Origin: Uloborus plumipes
Taxonomy: Eukaryota > Arthropoda > Arachnida > Araneae > Uloboridae
Direction of reading: 5' to 3'
Assembly (NCBI GenBank): GCA_038373865.1
Contig: JAXGGA010003953.1
Location: forward strand, 1 to 64,000
DNA length: 64,000 bases
Below, in pieces: positions 23,331 to 37,500 of this stretch. Position 1 is the first letter of the stretch. The number at the start of each line of letters is the position of its first letter. The translations under genes and the position numbers were made by a program. The notes under the pieces are model-generated. The model was not told the origin of the DNA and ran no database searches. It was given only the letters and a program-made list of their open reading frames with translations.

Positions 23331-25249
23331 TACATTTCAGCATTTAATTACATTAAATTCATTTATATATACAGGCAGAAAAACTATTTCTCATCATTTG
23401 TCTTCCGATTCTCTCTGATGATATTCTCTAAAAGCTTCTGTCATATTATACTTTTCATCCGCAGCTCAAATACTCTAAATAAGAGAAGGTTTTGTGAAAA
23501 AAAAACCCTTCTATATAATATTGAGAAGGCTAATCCAATTCTTCAGGACGAAGGACGCTTACCACAAGTAAGAACTTTATATAATAAAGCTGTCTCTCAG
23601 AACTTAGTTTCGAAGAAGTAACTTATTTCCATACTAGTATTCTTCGAGTTTCTTTGCAGCTTTTGTAGAATACTTGTTGTTCCTTCATCATTTCAAAAAC
23701 GAACTAATCTTTCTTCGACGAAAGAAAATATGGTATTATTATTATTATTATTGTTATTACTGTATTCTTATTAATGTGTTTTGCAGAGCAAGGCATTTTC
23801 AGCAGTTTATTAACATCTTTATAAACGATTAAGCTTTAAATACCGAAGAATACACTAACGTTGATATCTTAGATCAGATATTATCAAAGTCCATGTCACC
23901 ACGGATCCCCAACTGAAAATGTAACACCTTTATGCCACCCATATCACACACGCATACACACAAGGATTATGGATACACACTTACACACAAGAATTTGGTT
24001 ATATATTATCTGTTTAAAATTTAAACATAAATAGACAATTTAAAATATTTAATGTTTTCTAATATGTATTTACGTATTGCTCAATATAATTTATCAATTT
24101 TTTAATGTAGTTTTTAGAGCTGCTCTCTAGTTTTAATTAGTTAAAATTATTAACTTAGGCTGTGGTATTTAAAATAAAATGAAAAGTCAATACGATGAAA
24201 TAAATATAAAAATAACAAAAAATCAAAATGCACAAAACATATTTCTTAAATCAAGCGAGTCGTTCCTAAATTAACCTTACCTACACTAATAATGTAAATT
24301 TCTTTTAAGTTCTGTAAATGTATTATATTGTTATGTGTGCATCTTTTAGTTACTTTTCATGTTCCTCTTAGACTCGCTTTGTTTTGAAAGACCTGCCTAC
24401 TATTCCAAATATTCACCTTGTCATATACTTAATTTAGTTTTCTTTAATCCGCACATCATACTATTTTATTGAAAACAGATATCTACTTACAAATACACCA
24501 TTGAATTAAAATTGAAAAAAAAAGGAAAACTTTTACTTAAAATCAATGATATTTTTTTGCCTAAAAAAATTAAAAAATAAATTTATATTTCTAAATTATT
24601 ATTCTGCGGAAAAAGTGAACAAAAATTGCAATACACCAGTGAAACGAAGCCATAATAATCTATAGCACTTTCAATTCGGGTGATAAAATCTTTGACAAAT
24701 TCAAACGTTACCATCAATTCATTTTTTTTTTTTTTTTTTTGGTGGATATTTTCCGTTTTACGGCTTCAACGAAATGTCACTGTCTGGTCTTATATTTGCT
24801 AGTCTCGACTTTTTCGCTAGATAGTAACGTAACTAAAAGCAGTATTCACTTACTATATTCGTTTGGAAGCCATAAAATTCCTAATATTTAACGGGAAGCA
24901 GATGTTTCTAAGCTTTCAGACTGATATGTTATGTTACTTGTAGAAATATTAACATCGGGTTTCTACACACTGATTACCTCACATATGAAGTACTTTTTGA
25001 TATTTTTACTATGAAAAATACGCTTTAAATGTTAGGTCATGTGACAGACAGTTAGAGGGTTTTTTTTTTGACTTTAACAATTTGCTTTTATAAATTTGCA
25101 ATTTATGCTACTATCTCGTAAAATCTTAATTTGTAAGTTATTAAAAGAAAAGTTGGAAATACCCAATATCTTTACCTCAAAACCAGACTAGCGTAAGTCA
25201 CATTATCGTTATTTTTCAGGTGAGCGCAAAAACGTGTCTGATGCATACA
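23331..25249. other. No gene recognised
   Basis: ATT-rich microsatellite at about 23734-23758, a CA-rich patch at about 23946-23964, and a T18 run at 24723-24740. No coding or terminal-repeat evidence. Confidence 0.5.
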
Positions 25250-25705
25250 AAGGTAGAGCTCTTTTCGTGGTCAGGCTGACTTGTCCGACATTTTGGTTCC
25301 AAGACAGTCTTGGATCCAGCCTTGTTACAGGTATTTGAAACACATTAATATTATACCAGGTTGCTCTGGCGTAAAATAACTTATGATTAGATGGATAAAG
25401 CACCATATTAAGTAAATTTAAAAAGATAACTTATTTCTCGAATTTAAAAACAGTTTATTAGGAAGTGTTTCATGAAATTGGGTCTATTTTCATATTGCAC
25501 TTGTTTTAAGCCTGAGTTTATGAAATGTTTTTGACATATAGACAAAAATAGTCAAATATCTATGCAGCTACAATTCAAGCTTAGCTTCCACTTTTCTTCA
25601 ATGCGACTTGAGTACAGATATCAGTGGTTCCACGCCCACCGTTTTGGAACCAAAATGTCGGATAAGTCGGCTCCCCTCTTATAGGAGCCGTATACAAAAG
25701 ATAGA
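25250..25705 (+). mobile_element. MITE with TTATCCGACATTTTGGTTCC ends, copy 1
   Basis: The left arm (about 25279-25303, TTGTCCGACATTTTGGTTCC) is the inverse of the right arm (about 25652-25672, GGAACCAAAATGTCGGATAA). The related copy at 61455-61885 is in opposite orientation and shares internal words such as TAGACAAAAAT and TGAAACAC. Non-coding. Outer limits are approximate. Confidence 0.6.
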
Positions 25706-25719
25706 ACTCGCGCTCTATT

Positions 25720-27262
25720 AACACTGGTGGATAAGGGACTTCTTTTTTTTTCTTTTTAAGGGATCCTGAAATATTACGAGCTGTAGTAAAATAAAATACT
25801 AGTAGTTATCTCATAAAAATCATTGATGAACTGCATGTGGATTAATTAGTAAGTACTTCATAAGATAATACATAAGAATGCAAATCATGTATTTCAAAAT
25901 CAAAAACGGTTGTGGTAAACTACATGTTACTTAAATCATTTTATAGATAAGTAAAGCATGAAAGACAAAGAGAGACTTAAAATAATTCTTAATTCAGTGT
26001 TCTTTTAGTTTACAACTCTTACTTGACTATGATAATCTGCCATGTAATTATGATACTTTATGTCATGCTTCGCTTAATATTTTCAGTTAACCTTTTTAAG
26101 TTTTTTCAAACTCAAAATCTGCTTTGTAAAGCAAAACATGTTTAAGGTTATCTAAAAAAAAAAAAAAAAAAACTTTTGCACAAAATAAGCCAAAAAATAG
26201 TTTTCAAATTTTTTAATAATAGCGTTTTTAGGGGATTGCCCTATTTCCTTAAAAATTCCACCAAAAAAGTCCTTTTATGCTTTTTAAAGATTACATCTTC
26301 TCATTAACGTATTTTATATTTTTTACACAAATGAAATACTAGACTCATGTTTCCAGTCTTTTCGTCCCTTTTTTAATCCTTAATTTAATTTATTATTTAT
26401 TTCGTCTCTCTTCTTTTAGCACAATTGACGAGTAAACAATAAAATTTACTGCTGCTAATTTTTATTTGTGTCAAAAAAGTTTTAACAATAGTAAATCAAA
26501 AAATAGTAATACAATCAACTCATTTTATGTTCTTATCTTAGGAGCATAAGCCTGTTAAAAACAAAAGGAATAAAGCCGAATAAATTATTACTAGACGTAT
26601 TTTCTCTAAAAGTATCTAATTATTCAGCAAATAGATGATGTTAATAAATTACGCTAACAGAGAAGTCAGAAGAAGTCATTGTACTCTTTTACTGTTCTCA
26701 AAGATTTTTCCGCAATCAAACGAATAAGTTTTCTCCGTTACAAAAGAAGATTCTTATTGATTAATCGGCTTTCATCTTGTATTTAATCTTGAAAAATGAT
26801 ATAAAGTTTAGAAAATAGGATTTTCTCACCTCCTAAGTAGTAATCTCTTTATCCTTAATGCTCAAGAGGAAAGTGGGTGGAATCAATTACAAAATACGAA
26901 AGACATTGTGACGAAACGACTAAACGAAATAACCTGTAGCTGATGGATACGCAGCATCCTCAAAAAAAAAAAAAAGTTGAAAAAAAAATGGAAAATCGTA
27001 TAGGTGTTTTAAAAAATTACGTATTAAAAGCATTTAATTATTTGTTGGAATCAATAGCATCGCTTTTATACTGTCTGATTTTCTCAGATAAAACCTTCCG
27101 CGTATATACGCATGCGTCAGATCTTCTCTGATCTTTATGAAATAGGGGTGATAGGAAAGATTACAATAAAAGAAAGAATAATACGAAGCATTTTTAACCG
27201 TATCAAACAAAGTAGAGAGCAATGCTAATTTCAAATACATACTTTAGTTGAATATGTCATAA
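25720..27262. other. No gene recognised
   Basis: AT-rich; A19 run at 26154-26172 and another A-run at about 26961-26974. Confidence 0.5.
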
Positions 27263-27362
27263 CCCAAGTAGCACACTTCGTTTTTTAAAGGTTGTAAAAT
27301 GGTTATTAACGGTGTGACAACGGATTAAAAATATTTATAAAACGTTTTTTGTGCTACCTGGG
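27263..27362 (+). mobile_element. CCCAAGTAGCAC MITE, copy 1
   Basis: 100 bp with ends CCCAAGTAGCAC and GTGCTACCTGGG. Internal words TGTAAAATGGTTATTAAC, TGTGACAAC and TTTATAAAACG are shared with copies at 31869 and 45799. The target duplication is short (perhaps 2 bp) and not certain. Confidence 0.72.
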
Positions 27363-29300
27363 AAGGATAGCAAAAACGCAAGTTTTAAATTGAAAACTTC
27401 GGAAAACTCTTACTCACAGCCCATCACCCCTTTTTTTAAGTGGAATGGCTCGCGAGTGCTTGAAGCGGTTTGTCACGGACGGACAGTAGTTGGAGCGGAC
27501 ATTTACCTGATGTAAAAAATCAATCTTAATTATCTATAGCAAAGCATTGGGTTTGGCAATTTATGTATTTTTCTACGCATGAGTGTGACCTACCGTGCAC
27601 TGTAATAAAATACCGAAGCGTTACAGATCACTTACGGGTAACGTTTTGAGGTTTCACTGGTTTGTACCAATTTGCAATTAAAATTAAGTTTGTTCATGAA
27701 AAAGTTTCAAAAATTGATTTTAGTTGCATGGATGAGAATTCCTTACTCTTAGGAGAAACATGTTTAGCTACCAGCTGGAAGATATACCCAGGGGGGGCGG
27801 GGGGGGGGGCATTGATCTTAACCGTGTAGCAAATAGTAAAGTATATTTAAAGTCCAAGGTTAACATAAAAACAAGCCGAGTTCTTAAAATAATACCAGAA
27901 GTTCTAATAAAAGTCGTTGATGGTTCAAAAGTTATCAAAGTTGTTTTTTCTACACCTCAATAAGTCACCATGTAATTTAAAAATCAAATTACAAGTCGAA
28001 AAATTCAAAACCAGCCTTTGAATGTTGCGCATCAGATTATCTTGATTTACTTATCTAATTGGCATTCTTTAACAATAAATAATGTTTAAAAACAATCCTA
28101 GAACTTTAAAGTGAACACGATAACTAACTTTTAATTATTTGTTAATACAATATTATTAGGAAATGCCTCTTAAAGGCTGGTAAAAATATCAGTATCTTAT
28201 ACATAAAATGCAAACGTCATACAAATAAACTGACAGAGGTTTGACGAAAACTACAAAAATAAAGCTAGTGGATAAGGCTTAGGTTTATGGGTAAGATATA
28301 AGTGCAAGATTTCCGCTTGCACACGTAACCCAAATGTTTCAAATTAAGTAATTGTTTTGTGTTGAGAAGGAAGTAATAATAATAATTAGTTATTGCTAGT
28401 AATTGTTTTGTCTTGAGAAGAAATAGCTCTGACTTTCGTTTATAGTAAGGGGATTACAGAAGTAATTTATTATAGTATTAGGTTTCAAGCTTGTGTACTT
28501 TGTCATCTAAGATGGCCTGCAGCAAATTAAAAGTAAACAGAGAAAGGGCGTTGCTATAAGAGCACCAGGTTCATAGATATATTAGAAGTATCCGCACTCG
28601 TACTTCTTTTGTGTTCGTGGGACACAGCTGTTACGATAAAGCTTTTATTTTCAGGTAACAAACAAATGAAAAGGGCAATTTCTTTTAATTTTCAGTTAAA
28701 AAAATAAAAACAAATTTACTTACTAAAACATCTGTGGTGTTTGGTTATAGTAAAAAATATGATTTTTTTTATTAAAAAGTGTGATACCTATTTTCCAGAG
28801 ATTGTCATAAAGTAAGAAATAACGTTTAGAAGGTCGCGATTCCTTCTGTAGACTCATGATATTCTCTACATCGATGATATTTCTCTTCTTACTCACTTTT
28901 TTTCATACATTTATTTTGAAATATATTCATAGCTAACATCCATTATCAAATGTTAGTGAAAAAAAAACGTTTTTAAGTTATTAAATAAATATTTTTAGCA
29001 ATTGATGAAAAAAAAATGAGCATTTTTTTTGTTGCTGTGCATTGGCGCGTTGTAGTATACTCGTATTTTTTTTTTAAGAACAACAAATACTTTTGCTTAT
29101 TTTCAAACACGTACCGTATTAACGTAACATTTGGTAGTACGAGAAGGGCATAACATTGAATGGTTAGTTAAAATTTGAGAGATAACTGTTAATTGACTAT
29201 GATTACAAAAATTGCAAAGTTGTTTTTTTCTTTTGAAAATAATAAAGGAATATTTTACATGCATAGTTTTGCAGAAATCAGTTTAAATACTTGTAAAGTA
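27363..29300. other. No gene recognised
   Basis: Notable only for a G-run (about 27789-27809) and a local duplication of AGTAATTGTTTTGT-TTGAGAAG at about 28349 and 28400. Confidence 0.45.
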
Positions 29301-29302
29301 TT

Positions 29303-29370
29303 ACAGTTTAAAACTAAAGTTTAAAACTAAAAACAGTTTAAAACTAAAAACAGTTTAAAACTAAAAACTG
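29303..29370. repeat. Tandem 17-18-bp repeat, about 3.5 units
   Basis: Units of CAGTTTAAAACTAAAAA in direct tandem; the first unit is truncated. Confidence 0.9.
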
Positions 29371-30690
29371 CATTTGGATTGTAATTTTATATCAACTAAT
29401 CTATGAAATGAACTTTCTGCAATGTATTTTTTTTCCTTTGTATGATATGTAAATGAGATGCCACAATTATCAAAAAAAACTTTCATAATAAACTTCTTTT
29501 TAGAAGGAATACTTGATTTTCAGCTATAATATTCTTGGAATTTAAATATTCATGCGAAATTACTTTTCGCATGCAATTGACTTTTTACAGATTTAAGTAT
29601 AGTTTCTTAACTAAGAAGCTCTTAACTGCATTTGTGCAGTAAATGTAATATTTTTATAGAAATATTATTTTTTTACAAACTTTTAAAACAAGGTTTTTAA
29701 ATAATTACTCTTAGGTTCTGTGTTTAGAGCTTTTAATTTAGTAAAGCCATGCACATCTCTCCTTTTTTCGTGAAATTAATTTTTTAGGCTTTTTATTATT
29801 TATATTTTTAAGTTTCTTTCATAAAATTTTCCAAAAAAAAAAAAACCTTTTTCCCAAGTAGTCGTTTTCTGCCTTCATGTTAGTTACTGTCTAATCCAGA
29901 CAGATGAGCTCTAATGGTGACGAAACTGCAGTCTCTGGATGACATAACCGAACTGGTGGTGTTTTTCATGTTGTCCTACCTTTGCCCTTAGAGGCGATAA
30001 CTTACATCTTAAAAACATTGTGCAGTTCCGAATTTGCCATACGTAAAATGATGAATTTTTAAAAACGTAAATAATTGCATATGCGTTACTTTCCTTTCCA
30101 ATTTCGTTTTCTTATCAATTTCCCTGCTTTGGCTTGTTTTCCTTTGTTGCACAACCAAATCATATCAATTTTCAATAAGAGTAACAAAGGTAAATATTTG
30201 CCATGTAATTTTCTTTTACTTCAATTTAAAATAAAACAGATATTTACTGCAAATTGCCTCTTTTGAAATACTAGAAAATATAAGACATTGATTTAAATAA
30301 TATATAAAATATGTTTTGTTTTATTTTGTTCATAACATTACTATCATAGTAGCCGAAAGCCAAAGTGATGCTGATCCGTGTAATAATTTAATGCTTTTCT
30401 CCTCAATCTAGGAAAGGGTATTAGCAGGAACATCCACTTTGCATTACTCCAATCATCAAATCTAATGCAGATTATCATAATTTAATTAGGACATATAATA
30501 CAATAGATTACAGGAATTACTTCTCACTAATGCTCTTTGTTAATGGTTATTATGGTATTAACATTTAAGGCTATTGACGCGCGCTACCAGCTAAACTTAG
30601 GAGTAAGTGTTTGATGGTTTGATACAAGAAATAGGTGAAAAGTAACAAAAAAACTTGTACAAAAACGTTTTTTTCGTTTTGAAAATATAC
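29371..30690. other. No gene recognised
   Basis: AT-rich. The stretch 29878-30000 is somewhat GC-richer but has no recognisable coding content. Confidence 0.45.
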
Positions 30691-31005
30691 TCTCTTAAAA
30701 AATCCCCCTGATTTTCACTCAGACTGAGTTAATTTTCACTCCTTTCCAGATTTGAAAACGCACTTCTCTTATAGGAGCTAATTTCACTCCTTTTGCGGAG
30801 CGGTTATGACGGAGTGTCTTTCAGTTCCGCTCCTCAGAAAGAGTGATTGTGTAATTCACTCTTTTATAGAGCATTTTTAAGTCTCTTTTTTTCGGAAAGC
30901 GTCTCTTTTCGATAAAGCCAACACTAAGAAAGAGCGAATGCATCCGCAATTGATTTCACTCTTTTTAGAGTGACTTTTTTGCTCTTTTGAATTAAGAGTG
31001 TAGAG
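30691..31005. repeat. Region of inverted TCACTC / GAGTGA motifs
   Basis: More than ten copies of CACTCTTT, CACTCCTTT or their complements occur in both orientations, with loosely inverted outer parts (ACTCTCTTAAAA and TTAAGAGTGTAG). It may be a decayed palindromic MITE. The next 250 bp have four CAACGTT palindromes (31234-31303). Confidence 0.4.
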
Positions 31006-31544
31006 TTTAAAATATATTTTTTTAGATACTTTGCACTTTTACTCGAACTAAGGTAGTGACATATTTTTTCAGTAAGGTACACGGTAAAAAGACGTTTCAG
31101 TAAGTGTACGTGAAAATATCTTGGAAATTAAAGCTTATCTTTTTTGTCTGTAAATCCATAAGCTCACATTTTTGCATTGAAAAAATCGTTCCTTGCTTCA
31201 CCGAAACACGTGTCTGCAGTATTCCTGCGCATTTGTACTTTTCAACGTTGTATTACATTTCGACGTTGGACAACGTTGAAAGCAAACATTGAATTTCAAC
31301 GTTGTGCTTTTCCTTTTGAGCACAAAAGTATTGATCTATTTCATCTTGGGAATTATTTATCTAGTGGCTGACTTAAAATTACAGATAATTTAAAACTTAA
31401 AATCTCACGAGATTTTATGAAAACTAATTATATAGATTTTTAAAAAACAAAGATTTTTTTTGTGAATAAATAAAATTAAAAGAACTAAGACTTTAAATTG
31501 ATCTAAATCAGTCGCTCTAAATCCCCGTAATAAAACGTAAATAA

Positions 31545-31689
31545 ACTACAGGTTGCACTTAGCACCTTTTTGCACCTTCTTGGCACATTTATGGCTTCAA
31601 GGTTGCTATAGGGAGTCAAGTAGCACCCTTTAAGGGGTGCCGCTGGTGTTATACGCTCACTCAAAAAGGTACCAAGTGCAACCTGTAGT
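31545..31689. mobile_element. Palindromic MITE with CTACAGGTTGCACTT ends
   Basis: Left CTACAGGTTGCACTTAGCAC with CTTTTTG; right, inverted, CTACAGGTTGCACTTGGTAC with CTTTTTGAG. About 145 bp. A central GC-rich palindrome (AGCACCCTTTAAGGGGTGC, about 31622-31641) adds a second hairpin. Non-coding. Confidence 0.65.
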
Positions 31690-31868
31690 TTTAACAGTGT
31701 AGAACACACCCTCCAGATAGAGCTCAAGTGGAACCAGGATTAGGTATAGACCCTCTCATTGTAACTCAACCACAGCATGTTATTTAATCTATTTAGGTAA
31801 TCATTAGTCTGGAATTGACTCATTAAATCTGGAAGCAATAAACTTTTTAAATAAGGTAGTAACATCTT

Positions 31869-31976
31869 CCCAAGTTGCACACTTCGTTTTATTAAAGCTG
31901 TAAAATGGTTATTAACGTTGTGACAACCGCTTAAAAACATTTATAAAACGTCTAAACGTTATTTGTGCTACCTGGG
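31869..31976 (+). mobile_element. CCCAAGTAGCAC MITE, copy 2
   Basis: 108 bp; the ends CCCAAGTTGCAC and GTGCTACCTGGG are flanked by TT on both sides. Internal sequence follows copy 1, with an 8-bp difference near the right end. Confidence 0.72.
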
Positions 31977-33585
31977 TTCTCCCTACAACTGTTTAGCAGA
32001 CATAAGAAATGCACAAAAATAGAGATGTATCTTAGCGAAATGCTTTAGATCTAGATTCTTTGAACGAAAACTCCTATAACTTAACAAAAATGCTCATAAT
32101 ATTCCCTATATCTTTACAGAAATCATTTACCGTGCGGCGTACATAGGAGTATTTATGTGAAAAAACCAGACAAATTATTCGATTCCTTTTTTTTTGGAAA
32201 AGTAATAAGAAAAAGAGCTTCTAGAGAAATATTTTTGAAGCAAAAAATATCCCCCTCCCCGTTATTAAGATACAAGGTGTTAAAATCTGCCTAACTTTTT
32301 TTTTAAAAAACGCCAAATTTAAAGATTGAGAGGAGAAATTCAACAAGCAATTTTACCATTTGCATCCATCTACAAATCATGTGAAAGTTTTCTTCGATTA
32401 CTCACAAAATTCGCTAAATTTACGTATTTTCTAAGACAATTGGCAGAGTTTAAGACCTCATATTTCAATAACAGGAACACGAGGGCAAATAATTTATGCG
32501 TCCAGAAATATGATTCACAATGCTTTGTCAATTTTTACTCCATTTCTCTTTATTTTTTGACTGTCGAATGGTTTCTTAGTAAGGACTTTTCTCCTGTGAT
32601 TTTTTTTTCAAACGATTGTGGTAGAGGGGAGCGTATAATGGAATTGATTACCACAATTTCCACACACCTTTTGAAACCCTTTTGCATAGGGGGGTTCATT
32701 TTTGCTGTAGGTGCAATTTTAATTACTTCATGAAACGAATGCTAAAAACCGATTGTAGTTTGAAAACTTTTATCAACATCGGCATTGTATCAGAATTGTT
32801 TTTTTCTTCTGTTTAGCGACAGGGTGACAACTCCTAAGAAAAGAAGTACTTTATTCAATTATATTAATCAGCGTCTAATATAGGTTTTTCTGTGCCCTAA
32901 AAATAACTGAAAATTAGATTTGAAGTGGGAGCTGTTACCCTGTAATTCAGTTCTTTAGAAAACGAAGTTACAATTGTCTGAAGAAAATTAGAGGGTTACT
33001 CTAAAAATCTTTTTTGATGAAACGAAGCATTGCGTTTTGATTCTAAATCGCATACGCTTAATAGCTCATTTTTATTGACAGGCTTTAACTAGTATTTTAT
33101 TTAAAATGTAAAAATATTCATCAGTTTTTAAAATTTACTTAAGGCTCAGAACTATTTCCGCTATGTATACTGTGAATAATTTATTATGGAAAAGAATGAA
33201 ATAACTTTCAGTACAGATTAATTTTGCTTCAAACGAACTCATATAATTTTAGAAAAGAAAAGCCGATGTCATGTAATTATCTTCAACAGAAAAAAAAAAC
33301 TTTTAGCTTATTATCCAAGACAACAGAATTTAAACGTAATCATCAAAAAGTTATGATAGACACTCTAGATATATCTGGATACCTTATAAATAAGATAGCT
33401 TATTTTAAATGTATATTGCACAACTTAGCTTTCCCAAAAGATATTTTTTGGGCAACATTTTTGCAAAAATAAAGTTCGTTTTCCAAAAAAAAAATCGAAT
33501 CAGTATTCAATTATATGGACACTGAAAAAAAGGTTTTTTCTACCTTGCTTCATAAGTATTTTAATTATCGTATTATTAATTCTGC
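31977..33585. other. No gene recognised
   Basis: The open frame at 32326-32733 begins at TTG and has no ATG until about 32629, with no recognisable domain. Nothing else is supported. Confidence 0.45.
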
Positions 33586-34545
33586 AGAGTTTCCCGAAAT
33601 GTGGTCCGCGGGACACCAAGGGTCCGTGAGCTCATGCAAAGAGGTCCGCGGTGTTATCCTGTTAAAACGTTAAAATAGTTGAAATTAAAGGACTAGTATC
33701 AATATTTCTATTCAAAACAAAGGCACATTTGTATGAAAAAATTTTTTGCGTATTCGCAAAGGGCATTTCATTTCACCCTCCAGGGTCCCCCGTACCTACC
33801 AGCTTAGTGGTTTAACCGGGATGGGGCCCTGAAGAGCGCTCTGTTCTTAATTTTGAACCAGAACCTAGGGTCGAGCAAACCATAGGCCCTAGCACCCCCA
33901 GAGGTATCGTTTCACTTGGAGGACTTTGTGACCACGACATTTTTAACGCCTTCCAGTCACCATTAATCAAGACGGTGGATCTTTGATCGGCTGGGATCGA
34001 ACCCGGGTCCTTTCGGACACGAATCCGACCCCAGAATTCTCAGTTTTTACACCTAATTGAGTTAACAATTGATTTTTAGTGATTTTATTACGTATCTTTT
34101 AGTACACCAGTTGGTTTTCGAATGTTGACCTCATATGTTTTGGGCTTGAATTGTGCGAAACGTATCTGAAGAAACCTCTCTTCTGCTAACATGAAAGATA
34201 GTCCAAAAATGCCTTTTTTTAACTTCAATATTGAAAATTTACCATTGGTGAGTCCCTCAAGGGAAGGGTGGTTGACCCCATTGATCTTCTCTTGTATCCG
34301 TCGCTGATTTTTATTTTCAGAACTCAAAATAGTAAGGTTAAGTAATATAAACTAAACAAGGGCTTTAAAAATATAAAGAGCAAAAATAAATATTTTTTCC
34401 AAACAAAAGAAAAAAAAAACATATTAGCAAGAAAAAAAAAGATTTAAATTTGTCAAATCAAGACTCTAGAGGGGTTCCTTAAAGTATGTAATTTTTTGAA
34501 AGGGGTTCGCGGAGGTCTGGACTTTATGAGCCTCTAAGTTACTGT
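33586..34545. repeat. Degraded hAT-like repeat carrying a nested SINE
   Basis: The left part TTTCCCGAAATGTGGTCCGC (about 33592) and right part GGGGTTCGCGG (about 34503) look like the TTCCCAAA-GGTCCGCGG ends common in non-autonomous hAT repeats. Ends are degraded and no target duplication is visible. Confidence 0.35.
33781..34033 (-). mobile_element. tRNA-derived SINE, copy 1 (5'-truncated)
   Basis: Read on the minus strand, the head has an anticodon arm TCGGA-TTCGTGT-TCCGA and a strong B box (GGGTTCGATCCC), followed by a body shared with 49222-49490 (GGGGGTGCT, GAACAGAGCGCT, CAGGGGCCC, AAACCACTA). The D arm and A box are missing, as in 5'-truncated insertions. The anticodon position reads CGT, pointing to a tRNA-Thr ancestor. 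Confidence 0.75.
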
Positions 34546-37500
34546 ATCTGTTTATGTTCAGATAACATTTAAACTAACCATTTCCCAGGTTTCTAATTTG
34601 TTTTTAGAGAACATGAAATCTCATCCAAACGAAAAATAATGACAGTGCGTAACTTGAATCGATGTCTCATTTTATGATCTTTTAATTACTAATATAAACT
34701 TTTAATTACTAATAAAAAACTATGATGGTTAGAATTTTAATATTAACTAACAAGCATTGTAGTCCCTTTTTTAATACCCGAACGTTACATTTTCATTCAG
34801 GGCTAACTTTGAGCAAATTGAACTTACTGATGTTGAAAAAAGTAATAAAAATCCAGTAACCCAGACGTAACCAAGAAACTGACTTTGATTAGCTGAAAAA
34901 TGACTCTTCTTCAATAGCAGTTAGATACTTTCATCACCATAATTACACTTTAAACGCAAAGATTTTCAAAAGACCATGATTACTGAAAGACTGCGCTTTG
35001 TATGAAGTTCATGTTGAAATTTACGTTAATAATAATGACGCTTTTATCCTTTCTGCCATTAGCAGCAGAGATAATGATGTTGAAGTTCTTACTTGAGCAA
35101 CGAAAAATCGTAGTCTTTTAGTTTCAGATAATTTAAAGTTTCAACCAGCATTTTCTCGTTTGGAAAACTGATACATAAAACCTAGCTGTGTTTCTATATC
35201 GCGCGTTCTTGTGTTTCATGGTTGGAAAATTACGCTAAGGTATTAAAAAGTACAAAGCTTTATTTATGAAAAATGAATTTAGTAATATGTAATTGTCTAA
35301 TTGTGCCACTTTTGCGCTTTAAAATGATAACTTTTAACCTATTTTCCGGTATAAATAAACCATGATATACTGTTTGATATTTTTTCCGGTGACCTCAGAC
35401 GCAAGTTGTTCATGCCTCAGGTCTGATTTAGTCAAAATATCAATAATGGTATTATGAGACATAAGGAATGTGAGGAGATTTTGCTTTGTTTTGTTTTGCT
35501 TTTCGTTGGGTTCGTTTATTCAACGTGTTGGTTTGCTTTGATGTTTTCTTGCATTTATTCCCCTTTCTTACCAGTTCTAGAAAAACAAATTAATTTCGGA
35601 CTAAGTAGAAATCCTACCATGCTGCATTTTCTCAATCAAGCTATCCCACCTGTTTGAAATGGAACCGTTCAACGGTGCTAGGCGCGGCTTTCGAGGTTGG
35701 ACAGTAAGGCTTAATGCATTGTAAAAATAAAGCTGAAAAAGGTCAAAAATATACACTAGTGGACCTTATTTAGGACAATTTTCATTGAAAAAAAAGATTT
35801 AACTATTTAACGGTATGTAATGAACTATTAGATTCATTTATTTCACTTAAATAATTTATTTATAATTTCTCTAATATGTATGTGTTCATTTCACGCTTAT
35901 ATTATATAAATGATTTTAATTGTTAGACAATAGCAAATGTTACAATAACAGTAATGTATTATAATTTCCCAAATTAAATCAATAGTTAAATGGCATCATG
36001 AGTTTTAATTGGTTTTAAGCAAAAATTATATCATGTTTCGTGCAAAAGCTTTTTTTTAATGAATTAAAATTCATTTGAAAACGTTTTTTGTTTATTGTTA
36101 TCATTTTCAAAGAAAATAAAATAATATGAAGCTAATACTCACAAGAAATGAATACATACATAATAGAGGAGTTACAAATAAATCATTTAAGTGAAAGAAA
36201 AAAATCCGATAGTTCTTTATACAATATTAAGTGATGAAATCCTTTAAAAACTCAAAAGTGGCTAAAATTAGGTCTACTAATGTAGTATCAATTTAACTAA
36301 TGCGATATTTGTTCTTGAACATTTTCGTCATCAGAAATGAATAGATACCTTTGTGCTTGAAAAATAAAAGAATACAAAACAACGTAATAATGTATTCATA
36401 AGCAAAAAAGAACTGCATACACGTGTTTCGGCGTTACAAAAAACCCTTTTTTCAATGCAAATAAGTTGAGATTTAATTTTTCAACCATTAAGTTTACTAA
36501 TCTTAAAAATGTATTATAATACAAGATGCCAAAACCAGAGCTCCCGATCTGCACTCAAAACGAGCTCTTGGCTTTCGCCGTACCAAAGTAGCTGTAGTTA
36601 GACACACTACAAACACTCTTCGTCTATGCGTGACCGTAACAGCCAAAGAATGAAACAAACAAATAAATATTGAAAACTAAACAACAAAAAATATACTTTT
36701 AAACTGCTTACGTTTTGGATATAATACTACGAAAACAAAATAATATCACAGGTATTTTTACCTAAATATTTGTTAATGATAAAACTGGAAAATAAAATAC
36801 CATACCTCAGTCATTTGTTATGGACAGCAAAAAATAAATATACGTAAGATGTTTTACGACAAGAAGCACTATTAAAATTCTGAATACTTAATTTTTAAAC
36901 ATAACTTTTTGAAATATTTTTTTAACTAAGATTTTTCCACAAAGTGATTTTAAGTTTTTTGCATTGGCGATATACTTAATATGAACCTACAAGTATATTG
37001 AAAAATGACATAAAAATATTGTTCTTATGTTCTTAGCAGCTACATTGCTTTTTCTCCCTGTTGGGAAGTAAGTTTCGATGTATGACATATTTATAGTTTT
37101 TTTCTACTGTATTGTTCATATTTTGTTAATACTCATCCTTGCGCTTTTTAAATGTTTTCTTTAAAAAAAAAAAAAAAAAAAACTTCTCATTTCTAATCAT
37201 AAGCATTTGTCAATAAACCATAGTTATTTATTAATTTTTACTTATGAATAAAACAAATGTTTAAATATCACTTTATGCTTTCATACGAAATTAATATTCT
37301 TATAAGGAAATAAAACTCTTCAGTTATCAGCACAAAAGATTGGATAATTACTACTTAGACTAATTACTGCTATTAAAGTATAATTGCTACATTTAAAGAG
37401 AAATTACCTATTATATGATAATGTTCGATCAAAGAAAGACTAAATGATTCGGAAAAAAAATTAACAATGACCAAATAGCACGATATTTCCTGTTTCTAAG

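Noticed and set aside
23295..23621. 108-codon ORF starting in the end of copy D
   Set aside because: Begins within the transposon end without a supported start and has no recognisable domain.
32326..32733. 135-codon open frame
   Set aside because: Starts at TTG, has no ATG until near its end, and shows no recognisable domain or splice context.
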